Assembly: GCA_964596345.1 (NCBI GenBank) | Contig: CAZQSZ010000008.1 | Location: 248,001 to 312,000 of the forward strand | Direction of reading: 5' to 3' | Length of the DNA: 64,000 bases | Source of the DNA: CADEDV01 sp964596345 | Lineage (GTDB): Bacteria; Bacteroidota; Bacteroidia; Chitinophagales; Chitinophagaceae | Shown: positions 33,820 through 41,501 of the stretch, one piece after another | Layout: each line of letters begins with the position of its first letter | How positions within the stretch are numbered: position 1 is the first letter of the stretch | Notes under the pieces: model-generated | Databases searched by the model: none | What the model was told of the DNA's origin: nothing | Seen by the model: the letters and a program-made list of their open reading frames with translations, nothing else | Program-made: the position numbers and the translations under genes

Positions 33820-34395
33820 ATGGAGTACAGTAAACTTGTTGCCGTTACCGGTTTGCCCGGTTTGTTTGAGTTGATCAATAGTAAAAATGACGGAGCCATC
33901 GTTCGCTCCCTGGAAGACAAAAGCACCCGTTTTGTATCGAATCGTATTCACCAGTTCTCACAATTGGAAAGCATAGAGGTATATACCGTTCGTGATAACG
34001 TGAACCTGGTGGATGTTTTTAATGCCATGGATAAAGCGGGTATTGCTTTGCCGGATGATAAAGATGCGGCCGCTGTCAAAAAATATTTTGAGAAGGCTTT
34101 TCCTGATATGGATTTCGAAAGAGTTTATAACAGCGATATGAAGAAAATGGTGAAGTGGTTCGCTGTTTTGAAAAAGAATAATATCGAGATCAAACTGACA
34201 GAGCTCCCTGAAGAAGAGGAGGAAGAAGTGAAAGAAGAAAAAGTTGTGGCAGAAGAAAAAAAGCCTGCAAAGAAGGCAGCGAAGAAAAAAGAAGTACCGG
34301 AAGAAGTTGCTGAAGAAAAACCCGCTAAAAAGAAAGCTGCCAAAGCCGATGGGGAAGAAGCCCCCAAGAAAAAAGCAGCTCCCAAAAAGAAATAA
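33820..34395 (+). CDS. DUF5606 protein with histone H1-like Lys/Ala tail
   Basis: A 191-residue protein. The first 130 residues are the DUF5606 domain (YSKLVAVTGLPGLFELINSKNDGAIVRSLEDKSTRFV...), a Bacteroidota family of unknown function. From about residue 130 the sequence becomes EEEEEE then repeated KKPAKKAAKKK/PKKKAAPKKK units, like bacterial histone H1 homologues that bind DNA. I suspect a nucleoid or ribosome-associated role, but this is inference. A strong terminator follows. Confidence 0.85.
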   Translation: MEYSKLVAVTGLPGLFELINSKNDGAIVRSLEDKSTRFVSNRIHQFSQLESIEVYTVRDNVNLVDVFNAMDKAGIALPDDKDAAAVKKYFEKAFPDMDFERVYNSDMKKMVKWFAVLKKNNIEIKLTELPEEEEEEVKEEKVVAEEKKPAKKAAKKKEVPEEVAEEKPAKKKAAKADGEEAPKKKAAPKKK

Positions 34396-34414
34396 GCAAA
34401 TTTATTTTACTAAC

Positions 34415-34464
34415 CAAGCTACCGGCTCCGGGCTTTTGCCCGTGTTTGTAGCTTGTTCTTTTTT
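34415..34464 (+). terminator. intrinsic terminator after DUF5606
   Basis: Outer stem CAAGCTAC/GTAGCTTG (34415-34422, 34448-34455) with an inner CGGGC-TTTT-GCCCG hairpin, followed by a T-rich run. It covers the upstream TTG at 34453, which argues against that codon as the start of the next gene. Confidence 0.9.
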
Positions 34465-34470
34465 ATAATC

Positions 34471-36198
34471 ATGAATATGGCCGCAGTGATACAAAAATTA
34501 CCCCGTCATTTTTTACCAGCTGATTTTGTGGTAAAAGATTGGAAAACCCTAGAACCTTATTTTAAAAACCTGGATGAACGGGTTATAAGTTCTTTACAGG
34601 AACTGGAACAATGGTTGAAAGATGCCAGTGAGCTGGAAGCAGTGATCAGCGAGGATGCCTGCTGGAGACAGATCCGTATGACCTGTGATACAGAAAATAA
34701 AGAACTCGAAGAAGCCTTCACGTTCTTTATGATGGAGATACAGCCAAAGATCCAACCCTGGTCAGATAAGCTGAATAAAAAACTGGTGGATTGCCCTTTT
34801 ACCAGCGAACTTGACCAGCAAAAATATTTTACCTACCTGCGAAATGTAAAAAAGAACATTGATCTGTTTCGTGAGGCCAATATCCCCATCCAGGCCGACC
34901 TGAATGTGATGCAGCAACAGTTTGGTGTGATCGCCGGTAAAATGACCGTGCAGGTTAATGGCCAGGAATACACCCTGCAACAGGCAGCCAAGTTTTTAGA
35001 AGACCCCGACAGGGAGTTAAGGGAAGAAGTGTATCGCAAGATCAATGACCGGAGATTGGAGGATAAAAAACAGTTGAATGATCTGTATACAAACCTGCTG
35101 CAAAAACGTAACCAGGTGGCATTAAATACAGGTTTTGCAAATTACCGTGACTTTCGTTTTGCTGAGCTGGGCCGCTTTGATTACAGCAAAGAAGATTGTT
35201 ACCAGTTTCATGAAGCTGTTAAACTGCATGTGATGCCGCTGGTGAACCAGATCTACGAAGCGAAAAAGAAAAAGCTGGGACTTGATAACCTGCGGCCCTG
35301 GGATGTGGAAGCAGAACCAGCCGGCATACAACCCCTTCGCCCGTTTAAAACGGGTGAAGAGCTCACAGAAAAGACCATTGCCTGCTTCACTAAATTGCGT
35401 CCCTTTTTTGCTGAGTGTTTGCAACAAATGAAAACTATGGGCCACCTGGACCTGGAAAGCCGGAAAGGAAAAGCACCGGGAGGATATAATTGCCCGCTGG
35501 CTGAAAGCGGAGCCCCCTTCATTTTCATGAACGCAGCCGGGCAACTGGATGATGTGACAACCATGGTCCACGAAGGCGGCCATGCTATTCATTCTTTTTT
35601 ATCGCATGACCTTGAACTGAATGGCTTTAAAGAATACCCCACAGAAATAGCAGAAGTAGCCAGTATGAGCATGGAGTTGTTCAGCATGGACCACTGGGAC
35701 GTCTTTTTTGATAGTGAAGAAGAATTGCAGAGAGCCAAAGAACAACAGTTGGAAAGAGTAATCACCATTTTCCCCTGGATCGCCACGATTGATAAATTTC
35801 AGCATTGGGTATTTGAAAATCCCGGGCACACAGAAGAAGAAAGAGCTGCCAAATGGCTAACTATACTGGATGAATTTTCCTCGCCTGTCATTGATTTTTC
35901 AGGACTGGAAGAGTATCGCCGATATGGCTGGCAACGGCAACTCCACTTGTTTGAAGTACCCTTTTATTACATCGAATATGGAATAGCACAACTGGGAGCC
36001 ATTGGTCTGTGGATGCAATACAAGAAAAACCCGGATGCTGCCGTCGAGAACTATATCAAAGCATTGGACCTTGGTGGTACCCGGACATTACCTGAATTAT
36101 TCGGGGCGGCCGGTCTTCGCTTTGACTTTTCACCGGCGCATATCAGTGAATTAATGGGGTTTGTACAGCAGGAAATGCTTGCTTTAGCAAAATCTTAG
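34471..36198 (+). CDS. M3-family oligoendopeptidase (PepF type)
   Basis: A 575-residue cytoplasmic zinc endopeptidase that cleaves short peptides. The catalytic HEGGH motif is in TTMVHEGGHAIHSFL near residue 366, with the third ligand Glu in EYPTEIAEVASMSMELF about 25 residues later. AESGAPFIFMNAAGQ precedes the zinc site, as in the M3B family. Full length. The start at ATG 34471 (MNMAAVIQKLP) is chosen because the upstream TTG lies within the terminator hairpin. Confidence 0.94.
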   Translation: MNMAAVIQKLPRHFLPADFVVKDWKTLEPYFKNLDERVISSLQELEQWLKDASELEAVISEDACWRQIRMTCDTENKELEEAFTFFMMEIQPKIQPWSDKLNKKLVDCPFTSELDQQKYFTYLRNVKKNIDLFREANIPIQADLNVMQQQFGVIAGKMTVQVNGQEYTLQQAAKFLEDPDRELREEVYRKINDRRLEDKKQLNDLYTNLLQKRNQVALNTGFANYRDFRFAELGRFDYSKEDCYQFHEAVKLHVMPLVNQIYEAKKKKLGLDNLRPWDVEAEPAGIQPLRPFKTGEELTEKTIACFTKLRPFFAECLQQMKTMGHLDLESRKGKAPGGYNCPLAESGAPFIFMNAAGQLDDVTTMVHEGGHAIHSFLSHDLELNGFKEYPTEIAEVASMSMELFSMDHWDVFFDSEEELQRAKEQQLERVITIFPWIATIDKFQHWVFENPGHTEEERAAKWLTILDEFSSPVIDFSGLEEYRRYGWQRQLHLFEVPFYYIEYGIAQLGAIGLWMQYKKNPDAAVENYIKALDLGGTRTLPELFGAAGLRFDFSPAHISELMGFVQQEMLALAKS

Positions 36199-36323
36199 TG
36201 AAAATACCCAGAAAGTGGTACGGTTGAAATTTCAGAAATTGAAAACCAGACACTATTTTTGATTCAGCAATGAGATACTAACAACCGAATTATAAAATAG
36301 CTACTAATCAGAGCCTTAACCTT

Positions 36324-36358
36324 AAGTCCCGCTGTTTCTACACCGGGGCTTATTTTTT
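36324..36358 (+). terminator. intrinsic terminator after the M3 peptidase gene
   Basis: Stem AAGTCCCG/CGGGGCTT (36324-36331 and 36344-36351, one G-T pair) followed by ATTTTTT. Confidence 0.75.
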
Positions 36359-36369
36359 AAACGACACTT

Positions 36370-36786
36370 TTATTTACAATTCTTACAAATTCCCTCGGCC
36401 ACCACTTCAATATGCGAAGAAGTGTAGCCCTTGGGTAATTTCAAATCCGGCGTCACCACATCATCCAGGCAATAAGTGATATTGCATTGAGTACATACAA
36501 AATGAACATGATGATCATGATGATGGCCTTCTTTACAATCATCTTTACATAATGCATAACGGATGGAATTATCAGCCGTAGGTATTGTATGAATAATTCC
36601 CTTTTCAACAAAAGTCTGCAGCGTCCTGTAAACAGTAACCCTGTCAAATTTCTCTCCGGCTCTTTTTTCAATATCACCATGAGCCAGGGCACCGGGTTGT
36701 TCCAGGAAAAGACCCAGTATCTTTTCCCTGCTGCCGGTGATGCTCAGGTTATTATTTCTCAATATTTCTTTGACATCCTTTACCAT
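36370..36786 (-). CDS. Fur-family metal-responsive repressor
   Basis: A 138-residue regulator with the Fur-family winged helix (SITGSREKILGLFLEQPGALAHGDIEKRAGEKFDRVTVYRTLQTFVEKGII), a His-rich loop (EGHHHDHHVHFVCTQC) and a second CxxC (CKNCK at the C terminus) forming the structural zinc site. The His-cluster is longer than in most Fur proteins. Its metal (zinc, iron or peroxide-sensing manganese) is not decided by sequence. It is in an operon after the SCO gene and opposite the MerC-like gene, which points toward metal handling. Confidence 0.88.
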   Translation of the reverse strand: MVKDVKEILRNNNLSITGSREKILGLFLEQPGALAHGDIEKRAGEKFDRVTVYRTLQTFVEKGIIHTIPTADNSIRYALCKDDCKEGHHHDHHVHFVCTQCNITYCLDDVVTPDLKLPKGYTSSHIEVVAEGICKNCK

Positions 36787-36796
36787 AAAAAGTTTT

Positions 36797-37390
36797 TTAC
36801 TTTTTAAGTTGTCTTCTTATTTGTCTTATCAGTGCTTCCACTTCACTATCTTTCAGTCCATCGTATATTTTTTTTACTTTCCCTTCTTTATTAACCAACG
36901 CCCAGAATTGGGTATGTAAAAAATCATCTGCAACCGTTTTCAGGTTATTCACCGGGTCATCAATGGTGTAGCTAACCCTGGCCATATTGTATAAACTATC
37001 TTTCCGCCCTGTCAGGAATATCCATTGATTGGTGTTGACCTTCATCGAATCCGCATATTTTTTTAATACCGGCACCGAGTCCACTTCAGGCATACAAGTA
37101 TGCGAAAGGATCAGGAAATTCTTTTCGTCTTTGAATGCTTCATACACTTTCCGCATATTGCTGTTCATCTTTGGACAGATACCCTTGCAGGTGGTAAAAA
37201 AATACTCCGCCACGTACACCTTCCCTTCCACATCTTTATTGGTCACCATCTTGCCGTCCTGGTTCAAAAAAGCAAAGGGCATTACTTCGGAAATAGTATC
37301 GTTCCGGCTGATCCACGGACTTATCACCAGGTAAAAAATAATGATCAATCCTGCAAAAAACGCTGTGTATAGGCCCTGCTTTTTAGTCAT
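36797..37390 (-). CDS. SCO1/SenC-family copper-binding thioredoxin-fold protein
   Basis: A 197-residue protein anchored by an N-terminal span (residues 7-24). The CxxxC copper/redox motif is TTCKGICPKM (Cys68 and Cys72) and the downstream His is in DDFLHTQFWALV near residue 155. SCO proteins load copper into the CuA site of cytochrome oxidase or act as redox partners. It is 10 bp upstream of the Fur-family gene on the same strand. A -7-like TAACTTTG (minus strand, 37415-37408) precedes it. Confidence 0.92.
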   Translation of the reverse strand: MTKKQGLYTAFFAGLIIIFYLVISPWISRNDTISEVMPFAFLNQDGKMVTNKDVEGKVYVAEYFFTTCKGICPKMNSNMRKVYEAFKDEKNFLILSHTCMPEVDSVPVLKKYADSMKVNTNQWIFLTGRKDSLYNMARVSYTIDDPVNNLKTVADDFLHTQFWALVNKEGKVKKIYDGLKDSEVEALIRQIRRQLKK

Positions 37391-37407
37391 AACAATAGAA
37401 TGAGTTG

Positions 37408-37415
37408 CAAAGTTA
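37408..37415 (-). promoter_or_regulatory. -7 element of the SCO-Fur operon
   Basis: Minus-strand TAACTTTG matches TAnnTTTG; the start codon is 17 bp downstream. The adjacent TTTGCAAC resembles the element in the opposite promoter. Confidence 0.5.
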
Positions 37416-37462
37416 ACGAGCCTTCAATGATTTTACCGGTTTCAAAAAGAGTTGATCAAAGA

Positions 37463-37494
37463 TTTTGCAACTATGTTGCTTTTTGCTATTTTTG
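37463..37494 (+). promoter_or_regulatory. promoter and putative operator of the MerC-like gene
   Basis: TTTTG (37463-37467) and TATTTTTG (37487-37494) are separated by 19 bp, a full consensus promoter. The spacer holds an inverted repeat GCAAC-TAT-GTTGC, where a repressor would block polymerase. The ATG at 37503 lies 8 bp after the -7 element. Confidence 0.65.
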
Positions 37495-37502
37495 CCATCT
37501 TC

Positions 37503-37895
37503 ATGAAACTAAAGATCAACTGGGATGCATTGGGTATCGGGGCTTCGCTGGCTTGCGCCATTCACTGTGCCCTATTGCCCCTGTTCATGAGCAGCCTGCC
37601 TCTATTTGGTATTAATATAATAGATAACCTCGCTTTTGAGGCCGGCATGATCGTTCTTGCCTTCCTGATTGGTACCTATGCTCTCTTTCATGGTTTCCGG
37701 AAACATCACCATAGCTGGTTACCCTTTTTATTATTCATTGCCGGCTTTTCCTGCCTGGTACTGAAACAGTTTTTTATCCATTATGCCACCTGGCTACTGA
37801 TACCAGCTGTTGTGTTCATTGTTGCCGCACACCTGATCAACTATCGCTCCTGCCGCATTCATGACCATGCCCACGCAGATGATTGCAATCACTGA
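37503..37895 (+). CDS. MerC-domain membrane protein
   Basis: A 130-residue protein with about four membrane spans. The family motif ACAIHCALLP near residues 17-26 holds two cysteines in the first span. The C terminus is His-rich (HDHAHADDCNH). MerC proteins transport mercury in resistance operons, but chromosomal Bacteroidota members beside Fur-type genes are thought to handle other metals. I start at ATG 37503 because the promoter lies directly before it; in-frame TTG 37452 and ATG 37473 fall in or before the promoter. Confidence 0.8.
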   Translation: MKLKINWDALGIGASLACAIHCALLPLFMSSLPLFGINIIDNLAFEAGMIVLAFLIGTYALFHGFRKHHHSWLPFLLFIAGFSCLVLKQFFIHYATWLLIPAVVFIVAAHLINYRSCRIHDHAHADDCNH

Positions 37896-37928
37896 TCCTT
37901 TTGCTAACTTGGCCATTAAACGGATTGT

Positions 37929-38351
37929 ATGAAATCAACGCTCCTGTTCATCTTGCTGGTCTTTGCGCTTGTAAGCGCTGCTCAACACAAAGACGAGAAA
38001 ACCATACGGAATTTACTGGCTGAACAAACAGCTGCCTGGAACCGCGGCGATATTGAAAGTTTCATGAAAGGTTATTGGGAAAATGATTCCTTGATGTTTA
38101 TTGGTAAAAGCGGCGTCACGTATGGCTGGACCAATACACTCAATAATTATAAAAAGGGATATCCCGATACGGCAGCTATGGGCCAACTCACTTTCACCCT
38201 GATCAAAGTGGAAAAAATTTCCCGGAAATATTTCCAGGTAGTAGGTAAATGGTTCTTAAAAAGAAGTATAGGTGATGTGGGCGGACATTACAGTTTATTA
38301 CTCCGGAAAATAAAAGGGAAATGGGTAATCATCACTGATCACAGCAGTTAA
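37929..38351 (+). CDS. secreted DUF4440 / SnoaL-like protein
   Basis: A 140-residue protein with a signal peptide (MKSTLLFILLVFALVSAAQ). The mature NTF2-like domain shows IRNLLAEQTAAWNRGDIESFMKGYWENDSLMFIG and KRSIGDVGGHYSLLLRKIKGKWVIITDHSS, the DUF4440 pattern. Ligand or enzymatic activity is unknown. It lies 33 bp after the MerC-like gene and converges with the next gene with 5 bp between. Confidence 0.82.
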   Translation: MKSTLLFILLVFALVSAAQHKDEKTIRNLLAEQTAAWNRGDIESFMKGYWENDSLMFIGKSGVTYGWTNTLNNYKKGYPDTAAMGQLTFTLIKVEKISRKYFQVVGKWFLKRSIGDVGGHYSLLLRKIKGKWVIITDHSS

Positions 38352-38356
38352 CTGAG

Positions 38357-38761
38357 CTAAGCCTGCTGCAATTCCCTTTGCTGAATCTTTTCAAAAACAA
38401 AATGTGAGATCGTTAACCCGATCAGCGAAAAAATGATATCGTTATAATCAAAAGTTCTTCCAAAAAAAGGAATGAGTTGCAGGTACTCGTTCACTATCAG
38501 CATACCGAACCCCATCAGGCATACCAGCCGCAGATCATAGGATGATTGTATCCTGAAAATTCTTGCTATTAAAAAATTTCTTCCGCTGAAGAACCAGTAA
38601 GCGCCAAAAGGAATCAGGAATGAGCCCAACAGGTTAGGGGCAATACCGAGAAAAAATTTCCCTTCCTCCCACAGGTGCAGGGGACGGATCAGAAACTTTA
38701 TTGTCCAGATGATCAAAGCACCAATAATGACGAAGGTCCGGCTGGTTTTTTTCAGGTACAT
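38357..38761 (-). CDS. small integral membrane protein, possibly VanZ-like
   Basis: A 134-residue protein with four hydrophobic segments. The C-terminal NEYLQLIPFFGRTFDYNDIIFSLIG resembles the E-x-x-Q and F-D-x-x-D blocks of VanZ-like proteins. The match is partial, and I cannot assign a function. Confidence 0.45.
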   Translation of the reverse strand: MYLKKTSRTFVIIGALIIWTIKFLIRPLHLWEEGKFFLGIAPNLLGSFLIPFGAYWFFSGRNFLIARIFRIQSSYDLRLVCLMGFGMLIVNEYLQLIPFFGRTFDYNDIIFSLIGLTISHFVFEKIQQRELQQA

Positions 38762-38857
38762 GTTGGTTGATAATAAGTTCCTAAAATACAGATTTTTGGC
38801 CTTGCCATTATCCGTACTGAAAGGTATTTTATGTTCTACGAAACAGGGAGTAAAAAG

Positions 38858-39082
38858 TTACTTCTTCCAGGTGCGGTAGAGGTAAACCACCAGCCAGGCA
38901 AAGCTGCCTGTTAAAGCAATATAGAAAATAACAGTATAGAGAACAGGTTTTCCATTACTAAAAGCCAGTCCGAAATACAATCCGGCTGTAGCTATGATCA
39001 GCAGCCACAAAAGGGTTATTGAAATGGAATTCATGATCTTCTTAAAAAAGCTTTTGATTTCCGGGTCCCAGCCTTGTTCCAT
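38858..39082 (-). CDS. small conserved two-span membrane protein
   Basis: A 74-residue protein with a soluble start (MEQGWDPEIKSFFKKIMNS) and two membrane spans. I recall this layout from related genomes as an uncharacterised family, but no function is known. The start at 39082 is chosen because it gives the conserved MEQGWDP; longer readings add an unlikely cysteine-rich leader. Confidence 0.6.
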   Translation of the reverse strand: MEQGWDPEIKSFFKKIMNSISITLLWLLIIATAGLYFGLAFSNGKPVLYTVIFYIALTGSFAWLVVYLYRTWKK

Positions 39083-39142
39083 GGAGTCAGTTTTAGTAAA
39101 AAACAAGTTACAGTAATTCAACAAGGCCGGCGGGGTAAAGTT

Positions 39143-39913
39143 TTACCTGATCAGCAGATTTCTAAACTCCACCGAGTCTCCGCTGAACACATTGAAGTCA
39201 ACCCTGGAAGTGATACCATTTACATTACCAGCATCATTATGCTGCCAGAAGGCCCAGCCCCGGTTGATACGGGGTTGTTGTTCCTGGTAATAATGTGCCA
39301 CCCAGAGCGGGTAGTTATCAAAATCGCTGCCGAGGTTTCTTTTGTAAAAATCAACGTTGGTGTAAATGATGGGTTTTACACCATAATAATTTTCTACAAC
39401 GTTCAGCCATTCCATCAATTCCTTTTTAAGCTGTGCAGGGGGTGTCCCGTTGAGCTGCTCAATATCAAGTACCGGGGGGAGATCACCGGGTTCCAGGTCA
39501 ACATTTTCAATAAAATTCTCTGCCTGCATTTTTCCATCTTTAGAAGGGATAAAAAAATGGTAGGCCCCCCTCGTGATATCATTGGCCCTGGCTTTTTTCC
39601 AATTTCTTTTGAATTGGGGATCGGTGTTTCCGATCCCTTCTGTTGCTTTGATAAAAGCAAACCCGAGTTGAATACCTTCCACATTCATCGCCTTTACCTC
39701 TTCCCAGGCAATCATTTGCTGGTAGCGGGATACGTCAATACCATGAATAGCATAAGTAGTAGGAATAGCGATCCCAAATTCAGGATAGCGGGTAAATTTG
39801 GCCTTCCGGTAGCTAAGCCATTGATAAAACATCCAGGATCCTGCAGCCATTCCCAGCAGAATGACCAGTACCACAATAAAACGGATAAATTTCTTCTTCT
39901 GGCGGGCAGTCAT
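39143..39913 (-). CDS. GH25-family lysozyme (N-acetylmuramidase), membrane-anchored
   Basis: A 256-residue protein with an N-terminal membrane span (residues 10-32). The GH25 signatures are AIHGIDVSRYQQMIAWEEV near residue 56, LGFAFIKATEGIGNTDP near 85, and DLPPVLDIEQLNG near 143 with the catalytic acids Asp and Glu. It closes with WAFWQHNDAGNVNGITSRVDFNVF. It cleaves the glycan of peptidoglycan, from the host or from another cell. A -7 element TATATTTG lies on the minus strand about 40 bp upstream. Single gene. Confidence 0.93.
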   Translation of the reverse strand: MTARQKKKFIRFIVVLVILLGMAAGSWMFYQWLSYRKAKFTRYPEFGIAIPTTYAIHGIDVSRYQQMIAWEEVKAMNVEGIQLGFAFIKATEGIGNTDPQFKRNWKKARANDITRGAYHFFIPSKDGKMQAENFIENVDLEPGDLPPVLDIEQLNGTPPAQLKKELMEWLNVVENYYGVKPIIYTNVDFYKRNLGSDFDNYPLWVAHYYQEQQPRINRGWAFWQHNDAGNVNGITSRVDFNVFSGDSVEFRNLLIR

Positions 39914-40007
39914 GAAAGCAGCTTGCAGCTATTTTATTTATTAGCAACAAATATAAACCGATGCAAACTGGAAAACTGTTAATTCATAATAACCAGGCTT
40001 TGTAATT

Positions 40008-40802
40008 TTATTCTATTACGTCCTGTAACAGCAAAGCTGTGCAGGCATTGGCCAATAAAAACCGTTCTTCTGCTGTACTCTTTCCTAAAAACACCATCCC
40101 CCTGTTGATAAATGAAACAGCCGCCACGGATCGTCCCTGCGTATCCCGGAATTCAAAACCAACTGAACCAGCCAGGATGTTTCCGGATTTCCCTTTTATT
40201 TCCATTTTTGTTACCGGAACAATAGAGTAATACTCTGTCCTGCTTTTGGCCAGGTAGCCGACATATTCCTTAGGCCTGGTTTGCGAAAGCTGGTTATCAA
40301 TCACCATTTCCCAGGGGCGGGTATCTTTATCTGATGTGAATATTTGCACATAGTAATTACTGGAAGAAGCACTTCCGATACCCAGTATATCTAAACCGAT
40401 ATTCAACAGGCTATTGGGATTCTTGCCGATCTCCAGCGTTTTAGCGTTGAATTTTGAGACACAATATACTTCTGAAAGATTCTTACTATCTGCCAGGCTG
40501 AAACGGATTGTTTGTTTCCGGTTGACGTATTCGGTCGAAATAATATTGACCCACTCCTGTTGTGCCGTACCTCCATACCCAAGTCCATTCCGGTATGAAC
40601 TGCCTTTTATCCAGGAACGTTTGATAGTGGTGGTGGCATATTCGCCAAAACTCATTTTTTGTTTGATGCGGGTTCCGTCTTTTCCTTTGACGATATACTC
40701 ATCATGGCTGGCTTTCAGTTCATCGCTGACAACCATTTTACCCGGTGCACAACTGCTGATTAAAATTGTTACTGCCGATACAATGCAAAAAAATCTTTTC
40801 AT
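40008..40802 (-). CDS. lipoprotein of unknown function
   Basis: A 264-residue protein with a lipoprotein signal (MKRFFCIVSAVTILISSCAPG, lipid Cys about residue 18). I recognise no domain. The mature part is mostly beta-strand with basic segments (DEYIVKGKDGTRIKQKMSF, TRTEYY-like); a C-terminal GMVFLGKSTAEERFLLANACTALLL helix follows. Start chosen to begin the lipoprotein signal at 40802. It diverges from the small secreted protein gene at 41069. Confidence 0.6.
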   Translation of the reverse strand: MKRFFCIVSAVTILISSCAPGKMVVSDELKASHDEYIVKGKDGTRIKQKMSFGEYATTTIKRSWIKGSSYRNGLGYGGTAQQEWVNIISTEYVNRKQTIRFSLADSKNLSEVYCVSKFNAKTLEIGKNPNSLLNIGLDILGIGSASSSNYYVQIFTSDKDTRPWEMVIDNQLSQTRPKEYVGYLAKSRTEYYSIVPVTKMEIKGKSGNILAGSVGFEFRDTQGRSVAAVSFINRGMVFLGKSTAEERFLLANACTALLLQDVIE

Positions 40803-41068
40803 ATTCTGTTTTACTAATGACAACAAAGATGCAGCTTGATCCTGTTAATATCTGTTAACAATGCTGTCATTCATCACATCGCTGACATGAACTGTGTAAA
40901 ACAGGCGACAAAACGACCAACCTGTTCATTTTAATGACCAATTCCTTTTATCTGCTGGCTCGATTTGTCTGGCTTGTCTAAACCGTAGTTTATCCAAAAG
41001 CAGAATTTTTCTTTCTGCTGCACAATAGCTTTAGCAAATACTATTTAATAACAGCTAAACTTTTAACT
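40803..41068. other. divergent intergenic region, no gene seen
   Basis: 266 bp with no convincing coding frame. It holds a small hairpin (AGCAGAA/TTCTGCT, 40999-41005 and 41013-41019) and a near-consensus -7 element TAGCTTTA at 41026 before the gene at 41069. Confidence 0.45.
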
Positions 41069-41413
41069 ATGAAGCAGTATTTCAAAACAATGATGGCAGC
41101 CACAGTGCTGGGTTTTATTTCTTTTTCCGCTTTCGCACAGGATGAACAACCTGTTACCCCCAAATGGGTGTCTGATAAAGGCTATTGGGTCGTTGAAAGT
41201 AATATCAAAGACCCGCTCAATCACGTGATCCGGTTTTATAATAACGATAATGTATTACTGTACAAAGAAGCCGTTACCGGCGTTAAACTGAATCCTGAAA
41301 AAAGAGCCGTCAGGATGAAGCTTAAAAAAGTACTGGAAGCATCCGTTATTGCCTGGGAGCAGAAAAAAGTAACGGAAGAGAATAAAAATTACGTTGCAGC
41401 TATCCTGAAATAA
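41069..41413 (+). CDS. small secreted protein of unknown function
   Basis: A 114-residue protein with a signal peptide ending at AFA-QDEQ. The mature part (KGYWVVESNIKDPLNHVIRFYNNDNVLLYKEAVTGVKLN) is a compact mixed fold. I think it recurs in Chitinophagaceae but know no function. A weak terminator follows. Confidence 0.65.
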   Translation: MKQYFKTMMAATVLGFISFSAFAQDEQPVTPKWVSDKGYWVVESNIKDPLNHVIRFYNNDNVLLYKEAVTGVKLNPEKRAVRMKLKKVLEASVIAWEQKKVTEENKNYVAAILK

Positions 41414-41436
41414 GCATAAGGATCAGTTTTCAAAAC

Positions 41437-41470
41437 AACCCTGCAGCAATTAGCGGCAGGGTTCTTTCGC
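41437..41470 (+). terminator. weak intrinsic terminator
   Basis: Stem AACCCTGC/GCAGGGTT (41437-41444 and 41456-41463) with an 11-nt loop and a short pyrimidine tail. Confidence 0.55.
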
Positions 41471-41501
41471 TAAAAACCGTTCGTCGCCCAAAAATGACCG
41501 T

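Noticed and set aside
34453..34470. TTG start extending the M3 peptidase by six residues (FFFII-like leader)
   Set aside because: The TTG lies in the hairpin of the upstream terminator, and the added residues are not conserved-looking.
38357..38761. Vancomycin-resistance VanZ protein
   Set aside because: Only a short region resembles VanZ and no van genes are near; a general membrane-protein call is safer.
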